Source: Ilumatobacteraceae bacterium
GTDB lineage: Bacteria; Actinomycetota; Acidimicrobiia; Acidimicrobiales; Ilumatobacteraceae
Direction of reading: 5' to 3'
Assembly: GCA_022843125.1 (NCBI GenBank)
Contig: JALHOG010000040.1
Span: 1 to 47,189 of the forward strand
Length of the DNA stretch: 47,189 nt
Part shown: positions 10,059-18,623 of the stretch, piece by piece
How positions within the stretch are numbered: the first letter of the stretch is position 1
Layout: each line of letters begins with the position of its first letter
Translations under genes and position numbers: made by a program
Notes under the pieces: generated by a model
Database searches by the model: none
What the model saw: only the letters and a program-made list of their open reading frames with translations
Told to the model about the DNA's origin: nothing

Positions 10059-10486
10059 ACAGCGCCCCACCGCCTCCGCCTCCGCCGCCACCCCCACCCC
10101 CACCCCCGCCGCCACCGCCGGGGTTCGGCGACCAACCCCAGTACGGGGCTCCGGGGTACGGGTACGGCCAGCCGCACGGTGCACCGGGTTACGGCGGTTA
10201 CCCGACGAACCAACGCGAGCACCCAGCCGGCACGACGGTGCTCACCCTCGGGATCGTGGGGCTGGTGCTCGGGTTCATCTGCGGCCTCGGATTCCTGCTC
10301 TCGCCGATCGCCTGGGCGAAGGGGCACAGTGCCCGCAAGCAGATGGATGCCGAACCGGGTGTGGTGTGGACCAACCGCGGCAACGTGATCGGCGGGTGGG
10401 TGTGCGGCATCATCGGTTCGGTCATACTCGGGCTCGTGCTGGCGCTCGTCCTGCTCGCCGTGGTGCTCGTCGCAGCCGGGGCCTGA
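10055..10486 (+). CDS. Polyproline-tailed DUF4190-type small membrane protein (second of pair)
   Basis: 143 aa, a paralogue of the upstream gene: shared YPTNQREHP motif, two transmembrane segments, SPIAWAKGHSARKQM between them and EPGVVWTNRGN before the second. The N-terminus (after MNSA) is an uninterrupted run of 18 prolines, which normally stalls ribosomes and needs EF-P for translation. The start ATG overlaps the previous stop (ATGA), giving coupled translation. Function unknown; the cytosolic Pro-rich tail may bind a partner. Confidence 0.87.
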   Translation: MNSAPPPPPPPPPPPPPPPPPPGFGDQPQYGAPGYGYGQPHGAPGYGGYPTNQREHPAGTTVLTLGIVGLVLGFICGLGFLLSPIAWAKGHSARKQMDAEPGVVWTNRGNVIGGWVCGIIGSVILGLVLALVLLAVVLVAAGA

Positions 10487-10507
10487 CCTCCGCGCCGGAC
10501 GTGCCGG

Positions 10508-11233
10508 TCACTCGACGAGTCGGAGACCCGTCGGCATCGACGACGGTTCATCGTGTGGGAGGTCGACGACGAACTCGGTGCGGTGCGCCGGGAACAGGTG
10601 CTCGCTCATCAGCACCGGGTGGCCGTCGGTGTCGGTCGTGACCCGGCGGCACCGCAGCAGCGGTGACCCCACAGGCACACCCAGGAGTGCAGCCTCGACC
10701 GACTCGGCCGAGTCGGCACCGATGGTCTGCGTCGCTCCGCGCAACTCGCGGTCGACCAACTCGTAGAACGGGTGCTGCTCGACATCAGCCATCGAGAGCT
10801 TCTGCCCGAGCTCGGCCGGACACCACACGGTGACGACCGCGAACGGGTCGCCGTCGGCGAGGTTCACCCGCTTCACCCGCAGGACCCGACCGGCGCCGAG
10901 CACGGCGGCGACGTGAGCGGGCGCCGCAACGAACTCGAACTCGACGATCCGCCGGCCGGCGTGCATCCCGCTGCCCTCGAGCTGTGCCTCGATCGTGCCG
11001 AGTCGCTCGAGTCGCTGGCGGAGGGGCTCGATCGCGACGAACCAGCCGAAGCCCTGCCGGGCTGCGATCAGCCCTTCGTCGCGCACGAGTTCGAGGGCCC
11101 GACGCACGGTGACGCGGCTGGCTTTGAACTCCTGCGACAACTCGGCCTCGCTCGGCAGGACCGAGCCAGGGGATGCAGCAAGCGCCCGCTCGCGGAGCGC
11201 TTCGGCGATCTGCTGATAGCGAATCGACCTCAT
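10508..11233 (-). CDS. GntR family (HutC/UTRA type) transcriptional regulator
   Basis: 241-aa regulator with an N-terminal winged helix (residues 1-70; [22 protein letters not shown] is the GntR signature region) and a C-terminal UTRA ligand-binding domain (about 85-230; ends with [16 protein letters not shown]). HutC-type members bind small metabolites and usually repress adjacent catabolic genes. Start ATG at 11233. It is divergent from aconitase with only 80 bp between the starts, and that spacer holds an AT-rich TTGTATTATAGTTGTCTACA island, so control of acn and of itself is the simplest inference. Confidence 0.92.
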   Translation of the reverse strand: MRSIRYQQIAEALRERALAASPGSVLPSEAELSQEFKASRVTVRRALELVRDEGLIAARQGFGWFVAIEPLRQRLERLGTIEAQLEGSGMHAGRRIVEFEFVAAPAHVAAVLGAGRVLRVKRVNLADGDPFAVVTVWCPAELGQKLSMADVEQHPFYELVDRELRGATQTIGADSAESVEAALLGVPVGSPLLRCRRVTTDTDGHPVLMSEHLFPAHRTEFVVDLPHDEPSSMPTGLRLVE

Positions 11234-11275
11234 CGCACTCCGCGGTCGGGCACCGCTCGACGCTGAAACGAAGAC

Positions 11276-11314
11276 TTGGCCGGACCCATCAGACTTGTAT
11301 TATAGTTGTCTACA
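11276..11314 (+). promoter_or_regulatory. Putative leaderless aconitase promoter with overlapping operator
   Basis: TATAGT (11301-11306) lies exactly 7 nt before the acn ATG (11314), the spacing expected for a leaderless mRNA. A weak -35, TTGGCC (11276-11281), is 19 nt upstream. TGTA (11296-11299) and TACA (11311-11314) form a small dyad across the -10, a plausible GntR operator. This is the only AT-rich patch in the region. Confidence 0.5.
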
Positions 11315-13584
11315 TGACCGTGAGTGCCACCACCCCGATCGAACTCGTCGACGCCGTCTACGCGCAGCTGCGCGACCGTGTCGACCTCGGCCGTCGCCGG
11401 CTCGGCCGACCGCTCACGCTCGCGGAGAAGGTGCTCATCAATCACCTCGCCGACGCTGAGGGCCAGGCGATGGAGCGCGGCGTCAGCTACGCCGACTTCC
11501 ACCCCGATCGAGTCGCCATGCAGGACGCAACCGCCCAGATGGCACTGCTGCAGTTCATGACCGCCGGGCTGCCCGAGGCGGCCGTGCCGTCCACGGTCCA
11601 CTGCGATCACCTGATCCAGGCCAAGGTCGGCGCCACCATCGACCTCGGCGTCGCGGTCGACACCAACAAGGAGGTCTACGACTTCCTGAAGAGTGTGTCG
11701 GCCAAGTACCAGCTCGGCTTCTGGGGGCCCGGCTCGGGGATCATCCACCAGGTCGTCCTCGAGAACTACGCGTTCCCCGGCGGCATGATGATCGGCACCG
11801 ACAGCCACACCCCGAACGCCGGCGGTCTCGGCATGGTGGCGATCGGCGTCGGCGGTGCCGATGCGGTCGACGTGATGACGGGCTTCCCATGGAACGTGCG
11901 CTGGCCGAAGGTCATCGGCGTCAAGCTCACCGGCACCCTGTCGGGCTGGTCGAGCCCGAAGGACGTCATCTTGGAGGTCGCCCGACTGCTCACGGTCGAG
12001 GGCGGGACCGGTGCGATCGTCGAGTACCACGGCCCCGGCGCCGACTCGATCTCGGCCACCGGCAAGGCCACGATCTGCAACATGGGCGCCGAGATCGGCG
12101 CCACCACCTCGATCTTCCCGTACGACGCCAACATGGCCGCCTATCTCAAGGCGACCGGACGCGAGGCCATCGCCGACGCTGCCGACAAGGTGGCCGACGA
12201 TCTCCGCGCCGACGACGGCGCCCTGTACGACCAGTTGATCGAGATCGACCTCGACCAGCTCAAGCCGCTCATCAACGGCCCCCACTCCCCCGACCGCGCC
12301 CACCGGGTCGGCGATGCGGTCGGCGCCCAGGCGGCCGAGCACGGTTGGCCGCTCGAGGTGTCGGCTGCCCTGATCGGCTCGTGCACCAACTCGTCCTACG
12401 AGGACATCACCCGCGCCGCGTCGATCGCTCGTCAGGCCGCGGCCCGAGGGCTCACGGCCAAGACCGAGCTCCTGATCACCCCGGGGTCCGAGCAGACCCG
12501 CGCCACGATCGAGCGAGACGGCCTGCTCGCCGACCTCGAGGCGGTCGGCGCCACCGTCCTCGCCAACGCCTGCGGCCCGTGCATCGGCCAGTGGAGCCGG
12601 CCCGCGTCGGTCACCGGCGTCCCGAACACGATCGTCAACTCGTTCAATCGCAACTTCCCGAAGCGCAACGACGGTTCCGCGAACACCCTCAGCTTCGTCA
12701 CGTCGCCCGACACGGTGATGGCGATCGCCCTCGCCGGCCGGCTCGACTTCGACCCCACCACCGACACGATCACGGCCCCCGACGGGTCCGAGGTCCTGCT
12801 CGATCCTCCAGTCGGCCAGGTGCTGCCCGACGCGGGCTACGACCCTGGCGAGAACACGTTCACGGCACCGCCGGCCGACACGAGCAGCGTCGAGGTGATC
12901 GTCAGCCCCACCAGCGACCGGCTCCAGCTGCTCGAGCCGTTCCCGGCGTGGCACGGCGACGACTACACCGATCTGCCGGTGCTCGTGAAGGCCCAGGGCA
13001 AGTTCACCACCGACCACATCTCGATGGCCGGCCCGTGGCTCAAGTACCGCGGCCACCTCGAGAACATCTCGGGCAACCTGTACCTCGGCGCCGTCAACGC
13101 GTACGACGGTTATGAGGTCGGCTACGGCAAGAACGTCCTCACCGGGGACACGCAGACGTTCCCCGACATCGCGAAGGCGTACCACGAGGCCGGCCAGCCG
13201 TGGGTCGTGATCGGCGACCAGAACATGGGTGAGGGTTCCAGCCGCGAGCACGCAGCGATGGAGCCGCGGTTCCGCGGCGGGCTCGTGGCGATCGCCCGCA
13301 GCTTCGCCCGCATTCACGAGACCAACCTGAAGAAGCAGGGCATGGTGCCGCTCACGTTCGCCGATCCGGCGACGTACGACGAGATCGGCGAGGACGACCG
13401 CATCAACGTGCTCGACCTGCCACCCGTGCCGGGTCAGCCGGTGCGCTGTCAGATCGTGAAGCCCGACGGCACCACGGTCGATTTCGAGGCGGTGCACACC
13501 TTCAGCGACGAGCAGGTCGAGTGGTTCCGGGCCGGCTCGGCGCTCAACATCGTGCGTGCCAAGGTCGCCGCCGGCGAGGTCTGA
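11314..13584 (+). CDS. acn: Aconitate hydratase
   Basis: 756-aa aconitase, interconverting citrate and isocitrate in the TCA cycle. The 4Fe-4S ligands are Cys357 (in SCTNSSYED), Cys420 and Cys423 (CGPCIG), almost the same numbering as mitochondrial aconitase. Other hallmarks are [48 protein letters not shown] and [10 protein letters not shown] with [22 protein letters not shown]. Length and motifs indicate the mitochondrial-type rather than the longer AcnA/IRP type usual in many actinobacteria. ATG at 11314 has no Shine-Dalgarno sequence but sits 7 nt after a -10-like hexamer, suggesting leaderless translation. The divergent GntR regulator is the likely controller. Confidence 0.97.
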   Translation: MTVSATTPIELVDAVYAQLRDRVDLGRRRLGRPLTLAEKVLINHLADAEGQAMERGVSYADFHPDRVAMQDATAQMALLQFMTAGLPEAAVPSTVHCDHLIQAKVGATIDLGVAVDTNKEVYDFLKSVSAKYQLGFWGPGSGIIHQVVLENYAFPGGMMIGTDSHTPNAGGLGMVAIGVGGADAVDVMTGFPWNVRWPKVIGVKLTGTLSGWSSPKDVILEVARLLTVEGGTGAIVEYHGPGADSISATGKATICNMGAEIGATTSIFPYDANMAAYLKATGREAIADAADKVADDLRADDGALYDQLIEIDLDQLKPLINGPHSPDRAHRVGDAVGAQAAEHGWPLEVSAALIGSCTNSSYEDITRAASIARQAAARGLTAKTELLITPGSEQTRATIERDGLLADLEAVGATVLANACGPCIGQWSRPASVTGVPNTIVNSFNRNFPKRNDGSANTLSFVTSPDTVMAIALAGRLDFDPTTDTITAPDGSEVLLDPPVGQVLPDAGYDPGENTFTAPPADTSSVEVIVSPTSDRLQLLEPFPAWHGDDYTDLPVLVKAQGKFTTDHISMAGPWLKYRGHLENISGNLYLGAVNAYDGYEVGYGKNVLTGDTQTFPDIAKAYHEAGQPWVVIGDQNMGEGSSREHAAMEPRFRGGLVAIARSFARIHETNLKKQGMVPLTFADPATYDEIGEDDRINVLDLPPVPGQPVRCQIVKPDGTTVDFEAVHTFSDEQVEWFRAGSALNIVRAKVAAGEV

Positions 13585-13625
13585 CCGCCCCGTTCATCCG
13601 GACACGGATTCGCTACGGTCCACGC

Positions 13626-14285
13626 ATGGACCTGCGCGAGTCGATCCGGACCACCGGCTCGGTCCGCGAGTTCACCGGCGAACCCGTGAGCGACGCAACG
13701 GTCGCGGCGATCCTCGACGACGCCAGCTACGCGCCGTCCGGCGGGAACCGCCAGCCGTGGCGTGTTGCGCTCGTGAAGGACGCCGAGATCCGCCGCGACC
13801 TCGCGATGCTGATGCAACCGATCTGGGACGAATACGTGCTCGCCACGCGCGCCGGCCAGGTGCCGTTCAACGCGATCGACTATCGACCGGTCGACGCACC
13901 GGTGCACATCCCGAACCCCCTGCTCGACCGGATCGAGTCGATCCCCGTGGTCCTCGCAGTCGCCGCCGACCTCCGCCGCATCGTCGCCGCCGACCTCGGC
14001 CTCGGCCGCGCCACCGTGGTGCCGGGGGCGTCGATCTACCCGTTCTGCTGGAGCGTGCTCCTCGCCGCACGATCCCGCGGGCTCGGGGGTGTCATGACGA
14101 CGTTCCTGTCACGAGCCGAGGCGGATGCGGCACCGATGCTGCACCTGCCCGACGGCTACGCGCTCGCTGCGACGCTGTTCATCGGACATCCCGTGCACCA
14201 GCCGACCAGGTTGCGGCGCAACCCAACGGCGACGTTTGCGTCACTCGACCGGTTCGACGGCCCTGCGCTCGATCACCACGGGTGA
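13626..14285 (+). CDS. Nitroreductase family protein (second copy)
   Basis: 219-aa flavin-dependent nitroreductase-like protein. SVREFTGE at the N-terminus is the FMN phosphate site, YAPSGGNRQPWRV the FMN/cofactor loop, and GLGGVMTTF near residue 156 the C-terminal FMN contact. It starts 42 nt after the acn stop and may be read through from it. Only distantly similar to the nitroreductase at 8978-9622; the substrates of both are unknown. ATG at 13626 matches the usual family start. Confidence 0.9.
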   Translation: MDLRESIRTTGSVREFTGEPVSDATVAAILDDASYAPSGGNRQPWRVALVKDAEIRRDLAMLMQPIWDEYVLATRAGQVPFNAIDYRPVDAPVHIPNPLLDRIESIPVVLAVAADLRRIVAADLGLGRATVVPGASIYPFCWSVLLAARSRGLGGVMTTFLSRAEADAAPMLHLPDGYALAATLFIGHPVHQPTRLRRNPTATFASLDRFDGPALDHHG

Positions 14286-14351
14286 TCCGCCCACGTACCG
14301 AGGAGCGCCGACCGGTACCGGCGCCTCGACCAGCGCCTCGATGCGGTCGAC

Positions 14352-15146
14352 TTACTCACGCTGCTGGAAACGCAACGCGCCCCACGACCACGTCCGGTCG
14401 CCGACGCCCTCGCTGACGAACTTCCAGCCGGCGATGGTGCCCACGATGATGAGGGCCGCAGCGGCGGCGTCGATCCACCAGTGATTCGCGGTGGCGATGA
14501 TCGCCAACGTCATGAGCGCCGGATGGATCACGGCGAGCCACCGCCAGCGTGTGCGCAGCACCCGGATCACAGCGATCGCGGCGATCATCGCCCATCCGAA
14601 GTGGAGCGACGGCATGGCAGCGATCTGGTTGGCAGCCCCGTCGAGGGCGTTCTTCGGATAGATGCTCGGGCCGAACTCGCGCATCGTGTCGACGAAACCG
14701 GTCATCATCCGCGGTGGCGCCAGCGGGAACACGAGGTGGATGACGAGTGCCGCGAACGTGACGAACGCCATCACGTTGCGGAAGAAGCGGTAGTCGTTGT
14801 GGTGGCGCAGGTACAGCCACAGCAGGATGCCGATCGCCACGGGGAAGTGGAACAGCACGTAGTAGTGGTTGAGCAGCTTGATGATCGTCGGGTGCTCGAG
14901 CAGCCAGCGCTGGAGGTTGTCCTCGAAGGGCAACCCGAGCCAACTCTCGAAAGCAATGATGTCGCGGGTGTTCGCGAACGCCGCCCGAAGGTCACTGCGG
15001 GTGAGCGTGCGGATGGCTCGGTAGACGACGAGCAATGCGCCACAGAGCGCGATCTCGAATGCGAGTTGGGCGCCGTACCGCCCCCGCCACCATGACGCGA
15101 GGGATCGGTGAGTGTCGACGTCTCCCCCCGATAGCGCCACGTTCAT
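14352..15146 (-). CDS. PAP2-superfamily membrane phosphatase/phosphotransferase
   Basis: 264-aa multi-pass membrane protein with a PAP2/inositolphosphotransferase-like core. Phosphatase-type motifs are MPSLHFGWA (His182) and ANHWWIDAAAA (His222, Asp226), with APPRMM upstream. Closest in layout to the actinobacterial PAP2_3 group related to phosphoinositol-lipid synthases, so it may act on lipid phosphates or transfer a polar head group. The start at 15146 is chosen over the ATG at 15167 because AGGGAG lies 9 nt upstream of it. Divergent from the DinB gene with 110 bp between starts. A second hydrophobic helix set (residues 28-46, 96-114, 126-144) frames the active-site segment. Confidence 0.88.
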   Translation of the reverse strand: MNVALSGGDVDTHRSLASWWRGRYGAQLAFEIALCGALLVVYRAIRTLTRSDLRAAFANTRDIIAFESWLGLPFEDNLQRWLLEHPTIIKLLNHYYVLFHFPVAIGILLWLYLRHHNDYRFFRNVMAFVTFAALVIHLVFPLAPPRMMTGFVDTMREFGPSIYPKNALDGAANQIAAMPSLHFGWAMIAAIAVIRVLRTRWRWLAVIHPALMTLAIIATANHWWIDAAAAALIIVGTIAGWKFVSEGVGDRTWSWGALRFQQRE

Positions 15147-15256
15147 TGCCACATACTCCCTGGTCACCAGATTAGTGTCGTAACGTCTGCGCCACGAGGC
15201 GGTATTCCCTCAAATCTCGTCGCCGAACCGCAATGACGCGACAAGGAGCAGGTGTT

Positions 15257-15790
15257 ATGCCCCATTCTGAGGTCATTCCGCCACCGAGTGTGGCAATCGA
15301 GCCCGACCGCGTCGGACCCGAACGAGCGATGCTCATCGAGTTCCTCGACTCTTTCCGGACCGTGCTGCTCCGCAAAGCTGCCGGGCTCGACCGAGCGCAA
15401 CTTGCGACGCGCGTCGGCTCGTCGTCGCTGACGCTGGCCGGCATGCTCAAGCACATGGCCCTCGTCGAGCAGCAGTGGTTCCGGGAGTGCTGGCTGGGTG
15501 AGACGCCGAACGAGCCGTGGGCGAGCGTCGACTGGAAGGCCCAGCCCGACTGGGAGTTCGACACAGCCGTCGACGACGAACCGCGCGCGCTCGCCGACCT
15601 GTACCTCGCAGCGATCGAGCGCAGCCGGACAGCGATCGACGACAGCCACGACCTCGATGCCACCGTCCGGTACCGCGACCAGTCGTGGTCGCTGCGCTGG
15701 ATCCTCGTCCACATGATCGAGGAGTACGCCCGCCACTGCGGCCACGCCGACCTGATCCGCGAGTCGATCGACGGCACCACCGGCGACTGA
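15257..15790 (+). CDS. DinB-family (DUF664-like) protein
   Basis: 177-aa four-helix-bundle protein of the DinB/DUF664 superfamily. The metal-site histidines are visible in LKHMALVEQQWF (first His), and in LVHMIEEYARHCGHADLIRE (further His residues). Members include bacillithiol/mycothiol S-transferases and many of unknown role; a thiol-transferase role would suit an actinobacterium but is inference. AAGGAG (15243-15248) precedes ATG at 15257 by 8 nt, fixing the start. Single gene, divergent from the PAP2 protein. Confidence 0.88.
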   Translation: MPHSEVIPPPSVAIEPDRVGPERAMLIEFLDSFRTVLLRKAAGLDRAQLATRVGSSSLTLAGMLKHMALVEQQWFRECWLGETPNEPWASVDWKAQPDWEFDTAVDDEPRALADLYLAAIERSRTAIDDSHDLDATVRYRDQSWSLRWILVHMIEEYARHCGHADLIRESIDGTTGD

Positions 15791-15819
15791 GGTCGGCCGG
15801 CGCTCGACCCGAACTTTCG

Positions 15820-15918
15820 GGCAGTCAATTCGATGTCCGCACTCGAATTGTCTGCCGCAGAGTTCGGTACTCGGACATCTCGGCAGGGAATCCGAGTGCG
15901 GCACTCGAATTGTCTGCC
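15820..15918. repeat. Cluster of three 14-18 bp repeats in a convergent intergenic gap
   Basis: TCGAATTGTCTGCC occurs at 15843-15856 and 15905-15918, with the identity extending left to an 18-bp direct repeat (15839-15856, 15901-15918). An inverted copy with one mismatch, GGCAGTCAATTCGA, is at 15820-15833. Between them ACTCGGA and TCCGAGT pair, and CGAGTGC-G-GCACTCG (15893-15907) is a tight palindrome. The gap lies between two 3' ends, so the structure could end transcription from both sides, or be a REP-like element. Confidence 0.75.
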
Positions 15919-15942
15919 ACAACGTGGAAGCGCGGCGCGGGG

Positions 15943-17385
15943 TCAGTCGGTGCCGGGGCGGCGGGCCTGCTCCCTGGTGGGGTCACCCTTGTGGCCGGGG
16001 GGATAGGTGGCGGCGAGCTCGTCGGGGGTGGGGGTGTGCTGCCGGCGGGCTTCGTCAGGGAGGAGCTTCACGATCGCCTTCATGATCTTCTTGGTGTCGG
16101 CTTCGAGGCTGTCGTGCTTCAGCTTCACCGGCTTGCCGACCACGGCGGTCACGGTCGGAGCGTCGACGATGTTCAACATCTTCGGCATTCGCGAGCTGCG
16201 CGGCCACACGAGCTCGGTGCCCCACAGGCCGACGGGGATCACGGGGGCGCCCGTGAGCTGCGCGAGCCGGGCGGCGCCGAGGCGTCCCGTCAGCGCTGGG
16301 TCGAAGAACGCCGGCCCACGCGGGATGGTGCCCTGCGGCATGATCGCCACCAGCTCGCCGCCCTGGAGCGCCTCGACCGCGGCCTTCAGCGGCTCGTTGC
16401 TCCCCGAACCGCGGTCGACGCGGATCCCGCCCATCGCCCTCGCGATGACCCCGAGGACCGGAGCGTCGAACACTTCCTTCTTCCCGAGGAACCGAGCCGT
16501 GCGACCGGCCTTGGCGAACACCATCGCCATCACCGTGGGATCGAAGTATGAGCGGTGGTTGGCAACCACGATGCAGGGGCCGTCGGCGGGGATGTGCTCG
16601 GCGCCGGTGATGCCGATGTCGGCGTACGGGATGATCTCGGGCCGTGTGAACGCCATCGCCAGTCGCTGCAGTTCGAGGCCGACCACCGGGACCTTGACGA
16701 CACCGGGCGAGACGTCGAAGTGCATCGTGGGCCAGCGCCGCGCCGCCGCCATGAAGATCATCCGGGGGTCGGGGTTGACCACTACGGGGTGCCCGACCAC
16801 CGACATCAACGGCGTGTCGTACACGCTGTCGGAGTAGAACCAGCTGGCCGCGAGATCGACGCCTTGGTCGTCGGCCCAGGAGCGCACGGCGGTGAGCTTG
16901 CCGGACGACCACACGAACGGCCCGGTCAAGGTGCCGTCGTACGTGTCGCCGTCGTCCTCGACGCCGTAGCGGGTCGCGATCACCGCATCGAGTCCCAGCC
17001 GATCGGCGAACGGCTTGACGAGGTCGTACGGCGTGGTGGTGGCGAGCACGACCGGCCGGCCCTCTTGGCGGTGCATCTCGAACACGTTCAGGGCGAATGG
17101 TTGCACCATCGAGACGAGACGATCGGCGGCGGCCTCGGCGGCGCCGAGCACCGACGCCCGCGACCGACCCTTCGCGAACGTCACGGCCTGGCGGGCCAGC
17201 GCCATCGCCGGCAGCGTCTCGCCGACGGTGTTGAACAGCGCATACAGGAACTTCTCGCCGGGGACCGATCGGGTGACGAGCCCGGCGGTACGCATCGCGT
17301 CGGAGAAGACCTCCCCGCTCGCTCCGCGCAGCAACGTCCGATCGAGGTCGAAGAACGCGGCACCCTGGATGTCGTCGGCGGTCAC
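15943..17385 (-). CDS. Fused HAD-IB phosphatase and 1-acylglycerol-3-phosphate acyltransferase (PlsC domain)
   Basis: Two-domain enzyme of about 480 aa. The N-terminal half is a HAD-IB hydrolase: FFDLDRTLL with Asp13/Asp15, then ATTTPYDLVKPF and FYSDSVYDTPLM (the later acid motif). The C-terminal half, from about residue 245, is a PlsC acyltransferase with VANHRSYFDP (HX4D), GGIRVDRGS and MPQGTIPRG (equivalent to PEGT). A linker with helix breaks separates them. This fusion is a known actinobacterial architecture; it probably acylates lysophosphatidate and may dephosphorylate a lipid or headgroup intermediate, at the membrane face. Start set at GTG 17385; GTG 17409 would add eight residues. 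The gene lies just downstream of the 6C-type RNA on the same strand. Confidence 0.93.
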   Translation of the reverse strand: MTADDIQGAAFFDLDRTLLRGASGEVFSDAMRTAGLVTRSVPGEKFLYALFNTVGETLPAMALARQAVTFAKGRSRASVLGAAEAAADRLVSMVQPFALNVFEMHRQEGRPVVLATTTPYDLVKPFADRLGLDAVIATRYGVEDDGDTYDGTLTGPFVWSSGKLTAVRSWADDQGVDLAASWFYSDSVYDTPLMSVVGHPVVVNPDPRMIFMAAARRWPTMHFDVSPGVVKVPVVGLELQRLAMAFTRPEIIPYADIGITGAEHIPADGPCIVVANHRSYFDPTVMAMVFAKAGRTARFLGKKEVFDAPVLGVIARAMGGIRVDRGSGSNEPLKAAVEALQGGELVAIMPQGTIPRGPAFFDPALTGRLGAARLAQLTGAPVIPVGLWGTELVWPRSSRMPKMLNIVDAPTVTAVVGKPVKLKHDSLEADTKKIMKAIVKLLPDEARRQHTPTPDELAATYPPGHKGDPTREQARRPGTD

Positions 17386-17465
17386 GGGCCGGAGCCTAGA
17401 ACCCCGCACGGCGGGCGGCGACCGGTGCGCTCACCGGCGGGCCGGTACCGCTGGGCGAACGCACC

Positions 17466-17502
17466 GGAAAACGGGAAACGCCCCGATGGGGGATCGGGGC
17501 GT
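17466..17502 (-). terminator. Intrinsic terminator of the 6C RNA
   Basis: Perfect 10-bp stem ACGCCCCGAT/ATCGGGGCGT with a five-base loop (17478-17502), followed on the minus strand by a T-rich tail (GTTTCCCGTTTTCC). No further gene on this strand begins before 17409, so it separates the sRNA from the HAD-PlsC gene. Confidence 0.75.
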
Positions 17503-17589
17503 CTCAACCTGGAAAGCCCTTCGGTGGGGGGCCGATTCTGAGCTTTCCTACCGAGCGGAAGATGGGGGGTCTTCTCGCGTCGTTCTGTT
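17466..17589 (-). ncRNA. 6C-type small RNA (C-rich loop hairpins)
   Basis: On the minus strand three consecutive hairpins each expose a run of cytosines. Hairpin 1 (17578-17555): stem with GAAGA and TCTTC arms and a CCCCCC loop. Hairpin 2 (17548-17511): outer stem GGAAAGC/GCTTTCC, inner stem TCGG/CCGA, loop CCCCCC. Hairpin 3 (17502-17478): perfect 10-bp stem, loop CCCCC, followed by a T-rich tail, that is an intrinsic terminator. Two stem-loops each with six or more loop cytosines define the actinobacterial 6C RNA family, which in mycobacteria acts as a trans-acting sRNA pairing with G-rich mRNA sites. The 5' end is inferred from the promoter at 17596-17625. Identification rests on structure and motif, not on a covariance-model hit. 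Confidence 0.85.
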
Positions 17590-17595
17590 TGTGAA

Positions 17596-17625
17596 AGTAT
17601 GCACGTGCTCTCGTGCATCTGGCAA
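17596..17625 (-). promoter_or_regulatory. Promoter of the 6C RNA
   Basis: On the minus strand TTGCCA (17625-17620) and CATACT (17601-17596) are separated by 18 nt, a sigma-70-type -35/-10 pair that would start transcription near 17589, just before the first C-loop hairpin. Confidence 0.55.
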
Positions 17626-17640
17626 GTAGAACTCTGCGAT

Positions 17641-17677
17641 ATCCGAAATCTGTTTTTCAGATGGATTGGGGTACGCT
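17641..17677 (+). promoter_or_regulatory. LysR box and putative leaderless promoter
   Basis: ATCTG-TTTTT-CAGAT (17648-17662) is a perfect palindrome containing T-N11-A, the LysR core, flanked by ATCC (17641-17644) and GGAT (17663-17666). TACGCT (17672-17677) is a -10 candidate 6 nt before the GTG start of the LysR gene, so the box overlaps the -35 zone, typical of autorepression. Confidence 0.6.
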
Positions 17678-17683
17678 CCCGCA

Positions 17684-18616
17684 GTGGACGTACGCCAGCT
17701 CGCCGCCATCGTCGCCGTTGCCGATCACGGCACGTTCTCGGCCGCTGCACGCGCCCTGTACACCGTCCAATCGAACGTGTCGGGCCACGTCGCGAAGCTC
17801 GAACGAGAGCTCGGCGTCACCCTGATCGACCGCGCCAACGGCGGCCTCACCGAGCAGGGCGAACGCGTCGTCGAGCGTGCCCGCCGCGTCCTGCACGAGA
17901 TCGACGACATCGCCGCCGACATCGCCTCGCTCGACGACGACGTGTCGGGTGACGCCCGGATCGGCGTGATCGGCACCACGGCCCGGTGGCTGATGCCACA
18001 GCTCCTCGGCGCGGTCGCCGAGCGCTACCCGCGAGTGCATCCGATCGTCAGCGAGGGCAGCACCACCACGATCGTGCCAGGCGTGCTGTCGGGCCAACTC
18101 AACGCAGCGATCATCCACCTGCCCGTCGACGATCCCGAGCTCGAGGTCGAGCCGCTCTTCGCCGAAGACCTGCTGCTCCTCGTCCACGGCTCCCACCCGC
18201 TCGCCGATCGCGACACCATGTCGCTCAGCGAGCTCGACGGCGTACCGCTCCTGCTGCCCCCGAAGGGCGCGGCGTTGCGCCGCGTGCTCGACCGGGCCGC
18301 GGCGAGCGCCAACGTGACCCTGTGCGCCCAGGCCGAGATCGACGGTGTGCGGCTCCTCGCCTCGCTCGTGTTCGACGGGTACGGCTCGGCGATCGTCCCC
18401 GCCACCGCCGCCCCACGGCAGCTGTCGGGCTTCCGGCGGATCTACGTCCCGGAGCTCCCCCGCCGCGTCGTCGCATGGGCTCGTCGGCGCCGCCCGGGCC
18501 CGAGCGCCGCCACGTCAGCCGTGGCGCGCACCCTCGTCGACGTCGTTCGCACCCACGCCGGCGACCAGCCCGGGGTGCACCTCGGCAGCGACGCGTTCCC
18601 GCTCCACCGCGGCTGA
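17684..18616 (+). CDS. LysR family transcriptional regulator
   Basis: 310 aa. The N-terminal winged helix (residues 1-60) reads VADHGTFSAAARALYTVQS, then VSGHVAKLERELG, the LysR HTH signature; a substrate-binding domain follows from about residue 85 (DARIGVIGTTARWLMP). Residues from about 250 to the end form an Arg/Pro-rich tail that is not typical. LysR members bind a co-inducer and normally control a neighbouring gene; here the divergent partner is the 6C RNA. GTG at 17684 is chosen because an in-frame ATG upstream at 17666 would lie inside the LysR box. Ends 7 nt before the histidine kinase stop on the other strand. Confidence 0.93.
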   Translation: MDVRQLAAIVAVADHGTFSAAARALYTVQSNVSGHVAKLERELGVTLIDRANGGLTEQGERVVERARRVLHEIDDIAADIASLDDDVSGDARIGVIGTTARWLMPQLLGAVAERYPRVHPIVSEGSTTTIVPGVLSGQLNAAIIHLPVDDPELEVEPLFAEDLLLLVHGSHPLADRDTMSLSELDGVPLLLPPKGAALRRVLDRAAASANVTLCAQAEIDGVRLLASLVFDGYGSAIVPATAAPRQLSGFRRIYVPELPRRVVAWARRRRPGPSAATSAVARTLVDVVRTHAGDQPGVHLGSDAFPLHRG

Positions 18617-18623
18617 TCCCGGC

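Noticed and set aside
11230..13497. Long minus-strand open frame
   Set aside because: Antisense to aconitase, Arg/Asp/Val-rich composition, no family motif.
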